DNA from: Bimastos eiseni | Taxonomy: Eukaryota > Annelida > Clitellata > Crassiclitellata > Lumbricidae | DNA length: 64,000 bases | Direction of reading: 5' to 3' | Assembly: GCA_959347315.1 (NCBI GenBank) | Contig: OY365807.1 | Coordinates: forward strand, 30,423,128-30,487,127 | Part shown: piece by piece, positions 46,905 to 58,194 of the stretch | How the letters are laid out: every line of letters starts with the position of its first letter | How positions within the stretch are numbered: position 1 is the stretch's first letter | The notes under the pieces: generated by a model | Told to the model about the DNA's origin: nothing | Database searches by the model: none | What the model saw: only the letters and a program-made list of their open reading frames with translations | Made by a program: the position numbers and the translations under genes

Positions 46905-47550
46905 GAACACACGCGCGCGCACACACAAATACACACGCACATGCACAGACATACCCAACACAACACAAGTATTAACAGTTATCTAAGACGCGTGTTTCGA
47001 CTGCAGCTACCTCGCTTACTCTTATTAGTTCTTCAGTATATATGCTGCGTTCGCAAGGATGTACACGTTGACGACGCTGTGACAATCATTAACCTATGCG
47101 CATCGAGGGTTTAAAAGCAATTGACATTCACGTTAACTTACGCACATTTTTATTTATTACTAGTATTTTTATTATTATCTTTTTATTGCCCCGACGTATA
47201 CATGATCTCTCAAAGAACTAGAATATTAATTAGAATAAGAAAATGTAGTCTGGAACTAGTCGTTCTCGCACGTGCCGAAAGAGCCTTTGAGTATTGCGCT
47301 AAAGCGCTGTTTGGTGACAGAGAGTCGCTAGAATAGAAAGGATGACGTCTCCCACTTTTCCCCAGACACGACGGTTCAGTCCATTCCCGAGATCCGTCAA
47401 GAACTCCAGGGCCTTGCACATACGTATAACAAGATTGGAACAAACTGCTAATCAGCAACTATATAAATTTATGTATAAATTCAATATTAAATTATTACCT
47501 TCGATTATTTTACCGCTATTTTTGACCCATATCCAACATTCACTCATATA
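46905..47550 (+). repeat. Inverted segmental duplication, copy 1 (empty site)
   Basis: Matches the reverse complement of about 58195-59325. Shared landmarks are the (AC)n tract at 46905, GACGCGTGTTTCGACTGCAG, the region around 47200-47350, and CCATATCCAACAT at about 47528. This copy lacks the 488-bp MITE found in copy 2, preserving the unoccupied target near 47325-47332. Confidence 0.75.
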
Positions 47551-47725
47551 CCCTACGCTCCTCCGACAATTATAGACCTGTCTATGGCAGCAAGTTCTCA
47601 GTTGAGAATGTTCTGGTTCAAATGCATGAAATGAAATCCAAAATGGCATACGGGTTGCAAATAGTATCAGTACTTTTAATAGACAATTGATAAAAATTGC
47701 CTGCTAATAATTTCGCTTTAACGAC

Positions 47726-47870
47726 ATGAAAGTAAGTAAGTAAGTAAGTAAGAATATTCTTTATTAGACTACCAGCAAACGCAAAGTAGCTTTAAAAATG
47801 TATAAATAATAGTATCAAATTTAAACAAGGTCAAAGAACATTCTCGTATTGAAAGTACTCTTGACAAATA
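47726..47870 (-). mobile_element. LINE 3' end with (TTAC)n tail, copy 1
   Basis: Read on the minus strand it ends in GAATATTCTTACTTAC(TTAC)n at 47726-47750. The preceding ~120 bp is homologous to the 3' end at 48022-48130. The coding remnant is too decayed to read. Confidence 0.5.
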
Positions 47871-48021
47871 TACCAATACTGACAGAAATTGCAAATAGAC
47901 AAAACGTGTCAGCAATAGGATTCTAACAAACCAGTCCCTTTTAGTCTCTTATACAAAGAAATCTGGATAACGCAGTTCAATGTGTGTCTAAAAATATAAG
48001 TCTCATGTGTGTTTTGTAATT

Positions 48022-48296
48022 TAAGTAAGTGAGTAAGAATATTCTATATTAGACTACCAGCAAATGCATGATAGCTTAAAATTTCAAGCAAAGTCAAATA
48101 ACATTCGCATGATGAAAGATCTCTTTTCAAAGGTATCAGCTCTAAGTAGGATGAGGTCATGTGGCCTGGGTCGCATGTTGTAATGGGTGATCTTACGAGG
48201 AGGGAGCAGGTCATTAAGGACGTGACATGGATTCAACAGAGCCGAGCGGAAGAGAAGTGTGCACAGATCGTTTCTTATTTCACTAGTGATGTTAAC
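48022..48296 (-). mobile_element. LINE 3' end with reverse-transcriptase C-terminus and (TTAC)n tail, copy 2
   Basis: On the minus strand, about 48290 down to the stop at 48084 encodes HVLNDLLPPRKITHYNMRPR and RADTFEKRSFIMRMLFDFA, the typical C-terminal end of invertebrate CR1/RTE/Jockey-type ORF2 (LLPPR...YNLR...F..RML). A short 3' UTR and an imperfect TTAC/CTCACTTAC tail follow to 48022. The upstream part is cut by the MITE at 48297. Confidence 0.7.
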
Positions 48297-48810
48297 CAGT
48301 GCTGGGTAAACTCAGACAAGAAATGAGTTAAATCAAAACTCAACTCATGCACCTCAAAATGAGTCAAAACTCAAACTCAAATCTTCCTACATAGATGAGT
48401 TAACTCAAACGCTGTTGTTAAATGAGTTAAATCATCACCTCACACATGTCTCATAATGGCACGTATCACCAGTTCATTGCTACTAATTTACTAGTATTAC
48501 TATTATTATTATTATTATTAATGAATAAATCAGGTTATAATTGTGGAGTAAAAGTAAGCACCTCAGTCCATATGTCTAGCATCTCAAACATGACTGGCAT
48601 CAGCTTGTTTCAACAAAATAAGTGCTGAGTGCCAAATAGTGAGTGTTGATTTTTAAATTGACAGTTATAACTCAAACTCACAGAAATTATGAATTAAATC
48701 AAACTCTTAACTCACACATTTTGAGGTGAGTTAACTCAAACTCATAAATCAAAGCAAGTGAGTTAATTCGTGAGTTTAAATTCATCTGAGTTAACTCATA
48801 CCCAACACTA
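48297..48810. mobile_element. hAT-like MITE with iterated GAGTTAACTC motifs (514 bp)
   Basis: Termini CAGTGCTGGGTAAACTCA and (reverse complement) TAGTGTTGGGTATGAGTTAA pair well. The body is packed with GAGTTAA/TTAACTCA and AACTCAAACTCA units on both arms around a short (ATT)n centre. No coding capacity, and target duplications are not recognisable. It sits inside LINE copy 2: the sequence right of it (about 48812-48860) could continue that LINE's frame. Confidence 0.7.
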
Positions 48811-48860
48811 CGTCAAAGAGCGCAATTGATTACACTATAAGAGTTAGCAATTGGATGGGT

Positions 48861-50900
48861 ACACAGACAGCAATTAAAACAAAGTATATACAGTAGGATA
48901 GGTAGGAACGGAGTCATTTGGCGGCGATGGAAGCGAAGGAATTATCTCAAATAATCTGCTGATGCTGGAAAGTTGCTCATGCTGCTGCTAAAACTACTAC
49001 TACAACAGCAACAACAACTAATAACAATTAAAAAATAACATTAATAATAATAGTTTTAATAGTAATAATAATTATAATAATAGTAAAAATGATGACAATA
49101 ATATTACCGTACCACTACCACTCCTACTATTACAACTACTACAACTGCTACTTGTATTGATATCATAATCATCATCATCATTGTCATCATTATCATCCTC
49201 ATTATTATCAGCTATTTATTTATTGTAATTCATTGCCACATTCTGAATTGTAAGCCGATTGGCCTGGTAGGACTTGGACTATGGTGACGATGACGACGAC
49301 GGCGATAGTGAAACACAATTGATAGCATATTGAAAGTTCTGAGTCATTATATTAAGAACATGTACACGGGTTACTTTAGCCCAACCAGAAAACCCTTCTG
49401 GCGACTGTACATTACACAGGGGCGACTGTACGTTACACAGGTTTTTCCTGCGTTAGAATCAGTGGATTTGGAATTGCAATCCTCCTCTGTCTTGGTTTCA
49501 CAGCATTGGGATGAGCTTTCTTTAACCCTATATGGAGCCAAGTGTTTCTCATAATTTTTATAAATTAATTTTTCGTTCGTATAATCGCATGTAAACAACA
49601 CAAAATGAGGTACGCTGAGCAATGACCAATAAATATTGACATATCTATGGCATAAGTCTAGTTGCGCACAGGTGTAAACAATGCACTATAAGCTGAGCTG
49701 CATGGCATATATTCTAAGGGCACACATAGAGCAAATATGCACTTCAGGTCCATAACGGGTTTATTTTTTTATTATATAATATTTTCAATTGAGGATTCCC
49801 ACATCAACCGGTCTGATATTGGCCAAACTTCCAAGGAACTACGTGACCTCATTAGCTTGTATGTTTGTCTGCTTGCATGCTATATGGTGGCAGGCGATAG
49901 CAATGAAGATATTATAATAATACCTGGGTACGCTAGTCTTTGGTTAGATCACTTGTAGTTAGGGTTGATCATAGCGCGAAATAATACAGATGTCATACAT
50001 GTGTCACACCCATGTCAAAGGTAGAACACTTACTTCTGTTACTACTCTACCTTGGTAAAAGTTCTGTACTGCGAGAGCAATGGATGATTGGCAGATGACA
50101 TGTCCACAGCTCACGTCCACAGCTCACTGATAATGCTCCAGATGGACCAGTGCAGCCTTCTCCTTCGCTGGACAACAATGGATGATTGACAGGTTGTTGA
50201 CAGTACAAAGGCAGGGCTATGGTTCACCGCGAGACAATGAATGACGTCATAGGAGGTCAGATGACTAGGCCAAAGTACAAATCTCTTGAACCACGACTAC
50301 CAATACTCCACAGGTCATTTTAGGCAAGAAACTGAAGTCTATAGAAAGGCAATTGTAGTAAATAAAATGATACCCAGAGGAAGCTCAGTTCGGGTAGAAA
50401 ATGTGGATTAACATTGTTGTCCATCTAGGTAGATGGCTAACATAGTAGACCAATGACGCTGTAATTTTTCAACGTCATGTTTTCTGCTCAGAACAAGAAG
50501 CGAAAAGATATACATAATGTGACCTAGATTACAAGCTGTTAGAAGTACTCAGAGCACAAAATAAAGATTCCTAGTGTGTTATACAGTTTCCAAACTCATA
50601 GTTCTCGGTCTTTGGGAAGCCCCTAGTTTGGTTGGAATGCTGCGTAGCCTACTGACACGTAGGCGCAACAGCAAAAATACCTCCTCAAACGATTATACAT
50701 TTTGTAAAATATCTTTGGTTTTGGAAGTTATCCAGGTGACGCCGATTTGATTTCAATGTAAAGATAACTGGTGTCTCTTACAAGGCCTTTGTGCAACGCT
50801 ATGATATTTGGAGAGTAACATTACATTACAACTCGGAAAGACACCTAGCCCATTGATCGCATATCCTTTGTCTATTGAGGTGATACCAACGAAGTACAGA
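48861..50900. other. Noncoding stretch
   Basis: Contains AAC/ACT- and CAT-rich degenerate microsatellites at 48985-49215 and the inverted partner (50230-50280) of the 46655 motif. No supported gene. Confidence 0.4.
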
Positions 50901-51634
50901 ATGATCGCAATTGAAGCTCTAAATAAAAAAAATTAAATTCTGATCTAGGAATTTTGAATCATCTTGTAACGGCGCATCGTGAAGCAAATCCGCAAACTTT
51001 GATTCGCTTACAATATATAGTCGTGTCACGATTGTAAGGTAAGCTATCATTAGAATTCCTTTAGGTTCACCGTTCAGTGGAGCTGAAAACGTGAAACAAT
51101 GTTCAACCAAAATGGTCTTCATTTCTGGCAAATTAGAGACAGAGAAAAACTAGAAGCTTTTGAAGCGCACGAGGCAGACTGTTGTAGAACGAGGCTTGTA
51201 AATCGTAAATCACAAAGAAGTCACCGTGGCGCACTTGACACGATTGGTAATGACTGAAAGACTGACCTTTGCGCGAATCGTCGAATCCACTTCCGGTGTG
51301 CGTGTAGGAACTTGTAGAAGACAATAGTACGGTTGTCGAACTTGGATTGATCGGTCCGGCTGACTGATTATAAATTGATTTAGTGACCCATTCATAACAA
51401 GGATGATATGCCACCCCAACGGCGTCTTATGGGGTCTTTATATGTGCTCATGTCAAGTGGTCAGACAAACCAAGGTTCGAGAAAACGAAGGCAGCCGAGT
51501 GTAACCACTCGCGCTATGCACCGCGAGAAGAATGATTGCTGGAACATAATAGGCCAGGGATACAGAGCAATACAAGTACACTTACCAATTCACATATAAC
51601 CCGGACATAAATAGCAATTTAGATACACGTGTGT

Positions 51635-51665
51635 GTGTTTGTGTGTGTGGTGTGTAGGTGTGTAG

Positions 51666-51702
<37 letters not shown>

Positions 51703-52085
51703 TGCGTTGATATGGGTAAATGCTTGGGTACCAGCGAAGCAAAGTGATCACAGACCCTCTTCCTAGTACAAAGATTACCTTTGAGGTCAAGAAAATTTCC
51801 CCAATCAGCCTTCAACTTAGATCAGCCTTCAGCTTAACACAGCTATGAGTCAATGATGTGTGTGTGTCTGTGTGTGTGTGTGTGTCTGCGTGTGTGTGTG
51901 CGTACCGATCAGAAACCAGCGAAGCAAAGTGATCACAGACCCTCTTCCTAGTACAAAGATTACCTTTGGGGTCAAGAAAATTTCCCCAATCAGCCTTCAG
52001 TGACTTAATGCAGCTTAACATAACTATGAGTCAATGATGTGTGTCTGTGTGTGTGTGTGTGTCTGTGTGTGTGTGCGTACCGATC
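51635..52085. repeat. (GT)n microsatellites with a ~180-bp tandem duplication
   Basis: ACCAGCGAAGCAAAGTGATC through CAATCAGCCTTC... and a (GT)n tract occurs at about 51730-51910 and again at 51915-52085. A shorter relative (GGTCAAGAAAATCCCCCAAA ...) is at about 57767-57830. Confidence 0.85.
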
Positions 52086-52186
52086 AGAAACCTTGCCCCT
52101 TCGAGTGTCTATCTATACTCGCCGGTGACACCGTGTTCTGGCCTTCTCATGACGGTATGTGAATATGTTTACATGTTTATTACCTA

Positions 52187-53572
52187 TGTACGGTGATTCA
52201 TTAAAAAACGTACCCCTAGATATTTAATTGTAACTCCGTCAAATATCGGTTTATGTCAAAAAAATTTTAAGTGAACATAGAGGAATCAGTTCTGAATAGG
52301 AAGAAAGTTACAGTTTATGTTCAAATTGACCCCCTCGGGCAGTAACACACGCGCGAAGACGCCTACGCCACTGCCTGACTGACTCATCAATGATGCGCTG
52401 ATCCATTTCATCCCATACCTCCACAATTCGGTGACGCAACTCGTCGACATCATGTATTCGATTTCTGTAGACTTTATCCTGCATGACGCTCCATATCTTA
52501 TAGTCCACTGGATTCAAATCAGGGCTATTAGGTGGCCAGTAGTTAGGCGGGATGAAATCAGGTGTTTCAGTTTCGAGTAACGCAACGGTCTCCCGAGCTC
52601 TGTGCGCAGGAGCGCTATCCTGCTGGAAGATGAAATACTCCGTTATCTCACGAATGTCAGGCAAGAGACCCTGCATTAGTAGAACATCTCTGTAATATTG
52701 TCCATTAATCTTAACACCTGGTTCGATGAAATGGATGTTCGTACGACCGAGTGCAGATACCCCGACAGATACCATAAGGGACTTGCTGAAAGTTGGTCGA
52801 GTCCGCAAAAGACGATTTGCTGGAACGTCTCTCTTCCTTGTACCGGCTGAGACATAAATACGATCATTCTGACTGTTACTGGGTGCTGCCACAGTAAACA
52901 ATTTCTCATCAGTAAACCAAATGAAATTCACTAAGCTTGCAGGATACAACCTCAGTAGCTGACGGGAACGTGTCAATCTTGCTTGCTTGTTGGCTGCTGT
53001 GAGTTCTTGAGCGTGTCGTTTCTTTAAACATCGCAAATGTAAATCATTCTTGACAATTCTCCAAACTGATGTCTGACTGATTCCTATTTCTCGAGCAATT
53101 TGTCTCTGTGTGCGATGCGTTTGCGGCATATCTTCCTGGCTGAGCACCAGCGATTCAACCTTTTCAGCATTGTCGGTTGTTGCTGCCGTACGCGGGCGGC
53201 CGCTGCCTGGTCGACGATGGAAAGACCCAGTTTTGTCGATCTTTGAAAGTAACGCATTTAATCCACCAAGAGTCCACTCTTTATCAGGAAATTTCTTTAG
53301 AAAACGTTTTGCACTGTACTTTTTATTCTTTCGTAAGAATGTAACAAATTGTTTATCCTCTTCGGTAAACACCATTTTTTCGCGATATTTTCGTGACGTC
53401 ATTAGTTTCGTCAATCGCGTTACGTCATTTTAGCTTGGTGTGTCAAATGATTTATGTAGCACTTGAATAGAATATCAAGCATCATTATTCTGAAATTTCA
53501 TTAAAATTAATGGTCATTTACCTGAGTTATGCTAACCTATGTAAGGTACGTTTTTTAATGAATCACCGTGTA
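52187..53572 (-). mobile_element. Tc1/mariner-superfamily transposon, apparently intact (about 1.39 kb)
   Basis: Terminal inverted repeats of about 25 bp (CGGTGATTCATTAAAAAACG then TACC on both ends, inverted) flank a complete transposase gene. The flanks are TA on each side, as expected for this superfamily; the exact first base is ambiguous by two or three positions. No lesion in the gene and near-identical ends indicate it is the youngest mobile element in the window. Confidence 0.93.
52308..53414 (-). CDS. Mariner-type transposase, DD37D spacing, full length (368 aa)
   Basis: Cuts and pastes the flanking inverted repeats. The N-terminal half holds the paired helix-turn-helix DNA-binding region (TLGGLNALLSKIDKTG; RQIAREIGISQTSVWRIVKN) joined by the GRPR-type hook HRRPGSGRPRTAA. 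The catalytic Asp residues are in IWFTDEKLF (about residue 170), FQQDSAPAHRA, and SPDLNPVDYKIW. I count 37 residues between the second and third Asp, the spacing of the maT-like DD37D branch rather than Tc1 (34E) or mariner (34D). Start: Met at 53414; a second in-frame Met (MVFTEEDKQ) lies 13 codons in and may be the true start. No stop or frameshift. Confidence 0.93.
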   Translation of the reverse strand: MTKLMTSRKYREKMVFTEEDKQFVTFLRKNKKYSAKRFLKKFPDKEWTLGGLNALLSKIDKTGSFHRRPGSGRPRTAATTDNAEKVESLVLSQEDMPQTHRTQRQIAREIGISQTSVWRIVKNDLHLRCLKKRHAQELTAANKQARLTRSRQLLRLYPASLVNFIWFTDEKLFTVAAPSNSQNDRIYVSAGTRKRDVPANRLLRTRPTFSKSLMVSVGVSALGRTNIHFIEPGVKINGQYYRDVLLMQGLLPDIREITEYFIFQQDSAPAHRARETVALLETETPDFIPPNYWPPNSPDLNPVDYKIWSVMQDKVYRNRIHDVDELRHRIVEVWDEMDQRIIDESVRQWRRRLRACVTARGGQFEHKL

Positions 53573-53599
53573 TAAGTGGTCTGGACCATGATGTAGGCT

Positions 53600-56500
53600 A
53601 CTCTAATCGGGGAACGGACATTTGGCCCCCGGACAAAAGCCCCCAGATTTTGGGTAAGATATTTGACCCCAGACAATTGCCCCTCCCCTATTGTGAAGTA
53701 TGAACGGATGATGACAAGTTATATATTTAACTGCCATTATGTAAAATATATGAAAACAAGCAACAAATTATTATCGTGTCGTATAGGAGACAAAGTGAGA
53801 CAGTGAGTCTAGTTCTGAATCTTTATCTTACTGGATGCACAAAAAACTGCATACAGTCCGTGATACGCCTTAATAAGCGGTGAAGGTCAGCTATAGCAAG
53901 CAGCTACAGCTGGTCAGCAAATCGTCAATAATCATCTCCCGTTAGTAAGAGTGAGAGTGGGTGAATACCTATACATTGATGATAATCTCAGAATATAAGC
54001 CATGAGAATGTCAATGTCGCATAAAAACACTCATTATTTACTGCAGCCATTATATGTGGCGTTCTGCCGCCCGAGCGCCTGCCTAACGCTAACGGACGGT
54101 GTCGACTCCAGCTTGCAAACACGTCTGGAGTCGCCCGAGTCACTTCTGTATAAAATCTCAATGCCAAATGGTTGCTCTCTATATCTACCAGGATGTTCGC
54201 TCTCACCAGTATAGATTAAGGACGGGCCTCTTCTCCAGGAAAGGTAACGCGGTTCAAATTAGTAACGAGGTCTGACTCTGCCTATTCCGCGGTCGCCGGA
54301 TGGGCAATGTTCTGAGGATGGCCGTACCCAAAACAGGGTTCGTAATCATACCGGCAGGAGTATTTCTCGCCTTGTCTACCTTCCCAGTTACTAGCCTCTT
54401 CTTCCTGTCTGCCTGATTTCGTACCATTCAGCATCTTGTGACTCTGAAACTATCGCCAATAAGGGACACCAAACGTTCTCTTAAGTTACGAGGTTCAGAT
54501 ACACTTGAAACAAGTCCCTAAGTCATATCTGCCTAGACAATTATACACTTCGGGAAAACGGGAGGAGTATCTATGACCAAAGTAGGTAACAAACAAGAGT
54601 ATATATCGATCAATTCTTGGGCTACTGGTCTACTTGTTATCTTTAATCTGGGTCTCCGACTACCCAGACTTTCACGTGCCTCTTGGTCCATTTGCGTGTG
54701 TGACATACCGACCTCACACGTATAAGTTATCATGTACACGATTGGCCGTCCTCTGCGTTGGCAATTGTCCGCCAACACCATAATATATTCTTAGCCTTGT
54801 GAAACCGGAAGGAGTAACTATGACCAACGTAGGTAACGATCAAGAGTATTTACCGAAAGACCATAAAACCATCAAGAGGAGTTATTTGAGCTGCAACCTG
54901 AAGATATCAATCGGCACCAGTGTTTTCTCTTGTTTGTAACGTGCCACTTTAACGTGTTCACCCTCCACGTGTATTTCCAGCGGGTCCTTCGGGGATTTCC
55001 CGGTATTTCTATCGAACGGCCACCCGAACTCATTCACGGTTTGTACCACTCTCGGCCATCGGGGCCTCTCTGACTCTATGCGATCGCTAATCCTGGAACT
55101 TAGATAGTCTGCATCTATCACGGCCAACCCGAATGTTAACGATCTCGGCTACCCGAACTTCAACGGTCTCCAACAACCCAAGTGCTGCCGGAAAGCCCCG
55201 AGAGTAACTATGACCACGTTAGGTTGCCATGTATATATATTATCGAAACCGTACAGGAAAAAGAATATGCGGAAACACCCGCAATTATTGAGGTCTTCGG
55301 CACCAGTCACGACCGTTTCTTGTAATCGTCGAACGCATCAACGAGATCACCCTCACCGTATTTTATCGATCGTATCAACTGGCGAACTTTCCCCGTATGT
55401 GCCAACGCTCCACCGGCAGTTCTCTCTCGGTTACGGCTGATACTCCGAGAATCTACCCGGTTTGCATCTCTTGCGGCCAATCGAACTTTCTCGGTCTCGG
55501 CCACAAGAACTTCTACGATTGCGGCCACCCGAATTTTCAGGTCTCCGACAACCTGCTGGAAACTGGCAGGAGTAGCTATGACCAAACTAGGTAGCCAACA
55601 GGTATATTTCACGTCCTGCTTTCATCTGTCATATACTTTAGTATCCGATCACTCAGACTTTCACATGTCTGTAACTCTCATCGACTTCGTTTATTCCTTC
55701 CATCGTAGGAACATATTTGTACTCGTCACCTAGTGCTCTGACCAACGGTAATGCACCAACTATCGCAAACTTCGTTTCTGAGTCCTCAGACTCGATTCTC
55801 TCACAGACACCTGAGGTAAGTGTCACCACGTTACCTCTATATTTCACACAGACCTGTATTATTATAATCACTTCTTTCTCTGAGACAACTGTACTCTCTT
55901 ATACACTAGGACGAACCACGGACAGATCTTTCGAGGAAGTCCCAGAAAAGATTATGCAGAAAGAGATTCTGCAAGAAGAGATTCTGCGGCTAGTCCCGCA
56001 AGTAGAAGCCTCGCGGGGAATCCACGAGTCAAGATATTGCAACTAGACACACAAGGAAATAGATTTCTGGAAAACCGAGAGGAGTAACTGTGACCAACAT
56101 AGGTAGCCAGTAAGAATATTTACCGAAAGACCGTAAGACAATCAAGAAGACATACTGCGGGGACACCGCAAGTACAGATATTACGTTGAGTAACTCAAGT
56201 AAAGATATTTGGGGAAACCGCGAGCAAAGACATTGCGATCAGACACGCAAATCAACAGAATGCTGGTAAACGAGGGGAGTAAGTATGACAACGTTAGGTA
56301 GCCAAGTATAGATATTTACGGGAAACCGTAAACAGAAAAGACTATGCGGAGACGCCCGCAATTGATGAGGTTCTCGGCACCAATGGGAACTTTCCCTGTA
56401 TCGAACCCACCAATGGGGTCACCTTCCCCTTATTTATCGAACGTATTTATGTTTCCAAGTATGTGTCAACGGCTTCACCGGTAGAGACCAAGCTCTCTTG

Positions 56501-57560
56501 GTCTGTTTCCAACGGCTTCACGGGGCCGCTCTCCCCGTCTTTTAACTAACGTGTTCACTGGGGGACTTTCCCCGTATGTTGTCTCAACGGCCGCCGAGGC
56601 CTCTCGATATAAACGTTCGGTTCCTCTTTACCCGATCTCTGTTTCTCACGACGGCCACCGACGGGTCACCATCTTCCCCGTATTCCCGTACAGAACTGTC
56701 ATTCATTCATTTATTTCTCTCAATCGGGTCTCTACGCACTCTGGAACGGCACCCAGACCTGTGAGCATTTCTCACGATCGGTCTTTCTCGGTCAGCATGG
56801 TAACCCCTACGATCAGGACACTGTCCGTCTTGCGATCGATGGCAGAGGGGCCCACCCCACCATATCAGCGAAAATCAGCACCGGCCTGACCGCGAGAGGG
56901 GCTGTCACTAGAGGTCGTATTTATATGGCAACACTCAACGATCCCTAGAGCAGAACGAGAACCACTCTACGTATGAAGCAATACGAACCACTGCTCCACA
57001 TATATAGCGATGCACCGTATGTCAGGCTATACTCAAGCCAATTCATGTGTCTGCAACCTATGCAATGAACTAAAAACTGCCGATCGGTCCTCCCTCCTAT
57101 ACCAACGCTGTAAAAAATACACGTTAAAATAACGCTATGGGGAGCCGATTATTTACAACTTATTTACAATAAAATCTTCCTTCATGCCCTGTGACCTGTC
57201 CGCCACATATATATCACGTGGAATCAAATTGGCTTCTTCCTTCGTCAACAAACTTTGCAGGTATTGGAACCAAAGCAATATGTCAACCTGCTAAAAATAA
57301 ATATTTAAATGGTCTAGTAGCACGTAGCCGACATGGACACATCCATGCACACATACATAATGTGCATCATACGTAATCATGCATCATATGTACTCACGTA
57401 CAAGCATGCATACATAATTTGGGCGAGCTTGTGGTCTACACCAGGTGGGGGGGGGGGAATTGTCCTAGTCGGGAGAGGAAATTGTCCGGTGGGGCAAATG
57501 TCCGGGGACTTTTGTCCGGGGTAGGGGCAAATGTTCCTTGGGGCAAATGTCCTACACTTA
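53600..57560. mobile_element. About 4 kb TIR element with GGACATTTGCC subterminal repeats
   Basis: The left end (GGGGAACGGACATTTGGCCC ... GGACAAAAGCCCCC) and right end (GGGGCAAATGTCC, GGACTTTTGTCCGGGG) are inverted arrays of the same motif. The outer parts match the short element at 45395-46240 in inverse orientation. The interior (about 54200-56940) has no transposase I can recognise; it holds an iterated module instead. Superfamily unassigned; no target duplication confirmed. Confidence 0.6.
54560..56320. repeat. Six-copy iterated module inside the 4 kb element
   Basis: A conserved core (GGAGTAACTATGACCAACGT, then AGGTAGCCA) preceded by a GGAAAACCGG-like box recurs at about 54570, 54815, 55195, 55570, 56080 and 56280. 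Parts of the following sequence (TATGCGGAAACACCCGCAAT, CGGCACCA..., GAACTTTCCCCGTATGTG) also recur, so the unit is a decayed ~200-500 bp tandem repeat. No known gene family is recognised. Confidence 0.75.
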
Positions 57561-58194
57561 CCACAATCTCCTTTTAAAATTCTTTTTTCATTTTCACACT
57601 TGTTCGTTCGTTCGTTCATCCATTCGTTCTTTTATTCATTCATCTATAATTCTTTCATTCAGTCAGTCGTTCGTTCAGTGATAGAATTGTCAGAGGGATT
57701 GGGCAGGTTCAACCCTTCCAGTTCATTTTTCAATCCAGCCAGCTAATTATAAACAATTACGTTTAGGGTCAAGAAAATCCCCCAAATCAGCCTTCAGTCA
57801 CTTAATGCAGCTTAACTCAACTGAGAATCAAGTTCGTGCACGGAAAATCCACTGGTAATCTAGATATTTTAGCCCGTATACCGGTTTCAGGTTCATAAAA
57901 AGTCTGGTTGGGACAAGAGAAAATTTTTCAACCCCAGAGTTGAAATCTCACAATTTGAACCTTGCTTTCATTAATTCGATAATTCACGTTTTTCATTCAT
58001 CTTATAATCTCTTCCAAGGTCCTATTCCTCTCCTCTTTTGTTTCTACATGATTTCCCCTTTTCATCCAATTGTTTATTCTTTCCTCCTCCTGACATATTT
58101 TTCATAAGTACAACCGTCCACATTCTCTTCCTCCTCCTCGTTCTCGTCCTCCTCCTTCTATTCGTATTCGAATCTCACCAGCGATCTCACAAGC

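Noticed and set aside
51133..51414. Minus-strand frame with Ser/Thr/Tyr-rich text as a host exon
   Set aside because: No convincing acceptor/donor pair and two overlapping frames of equal quality; could not be supported.
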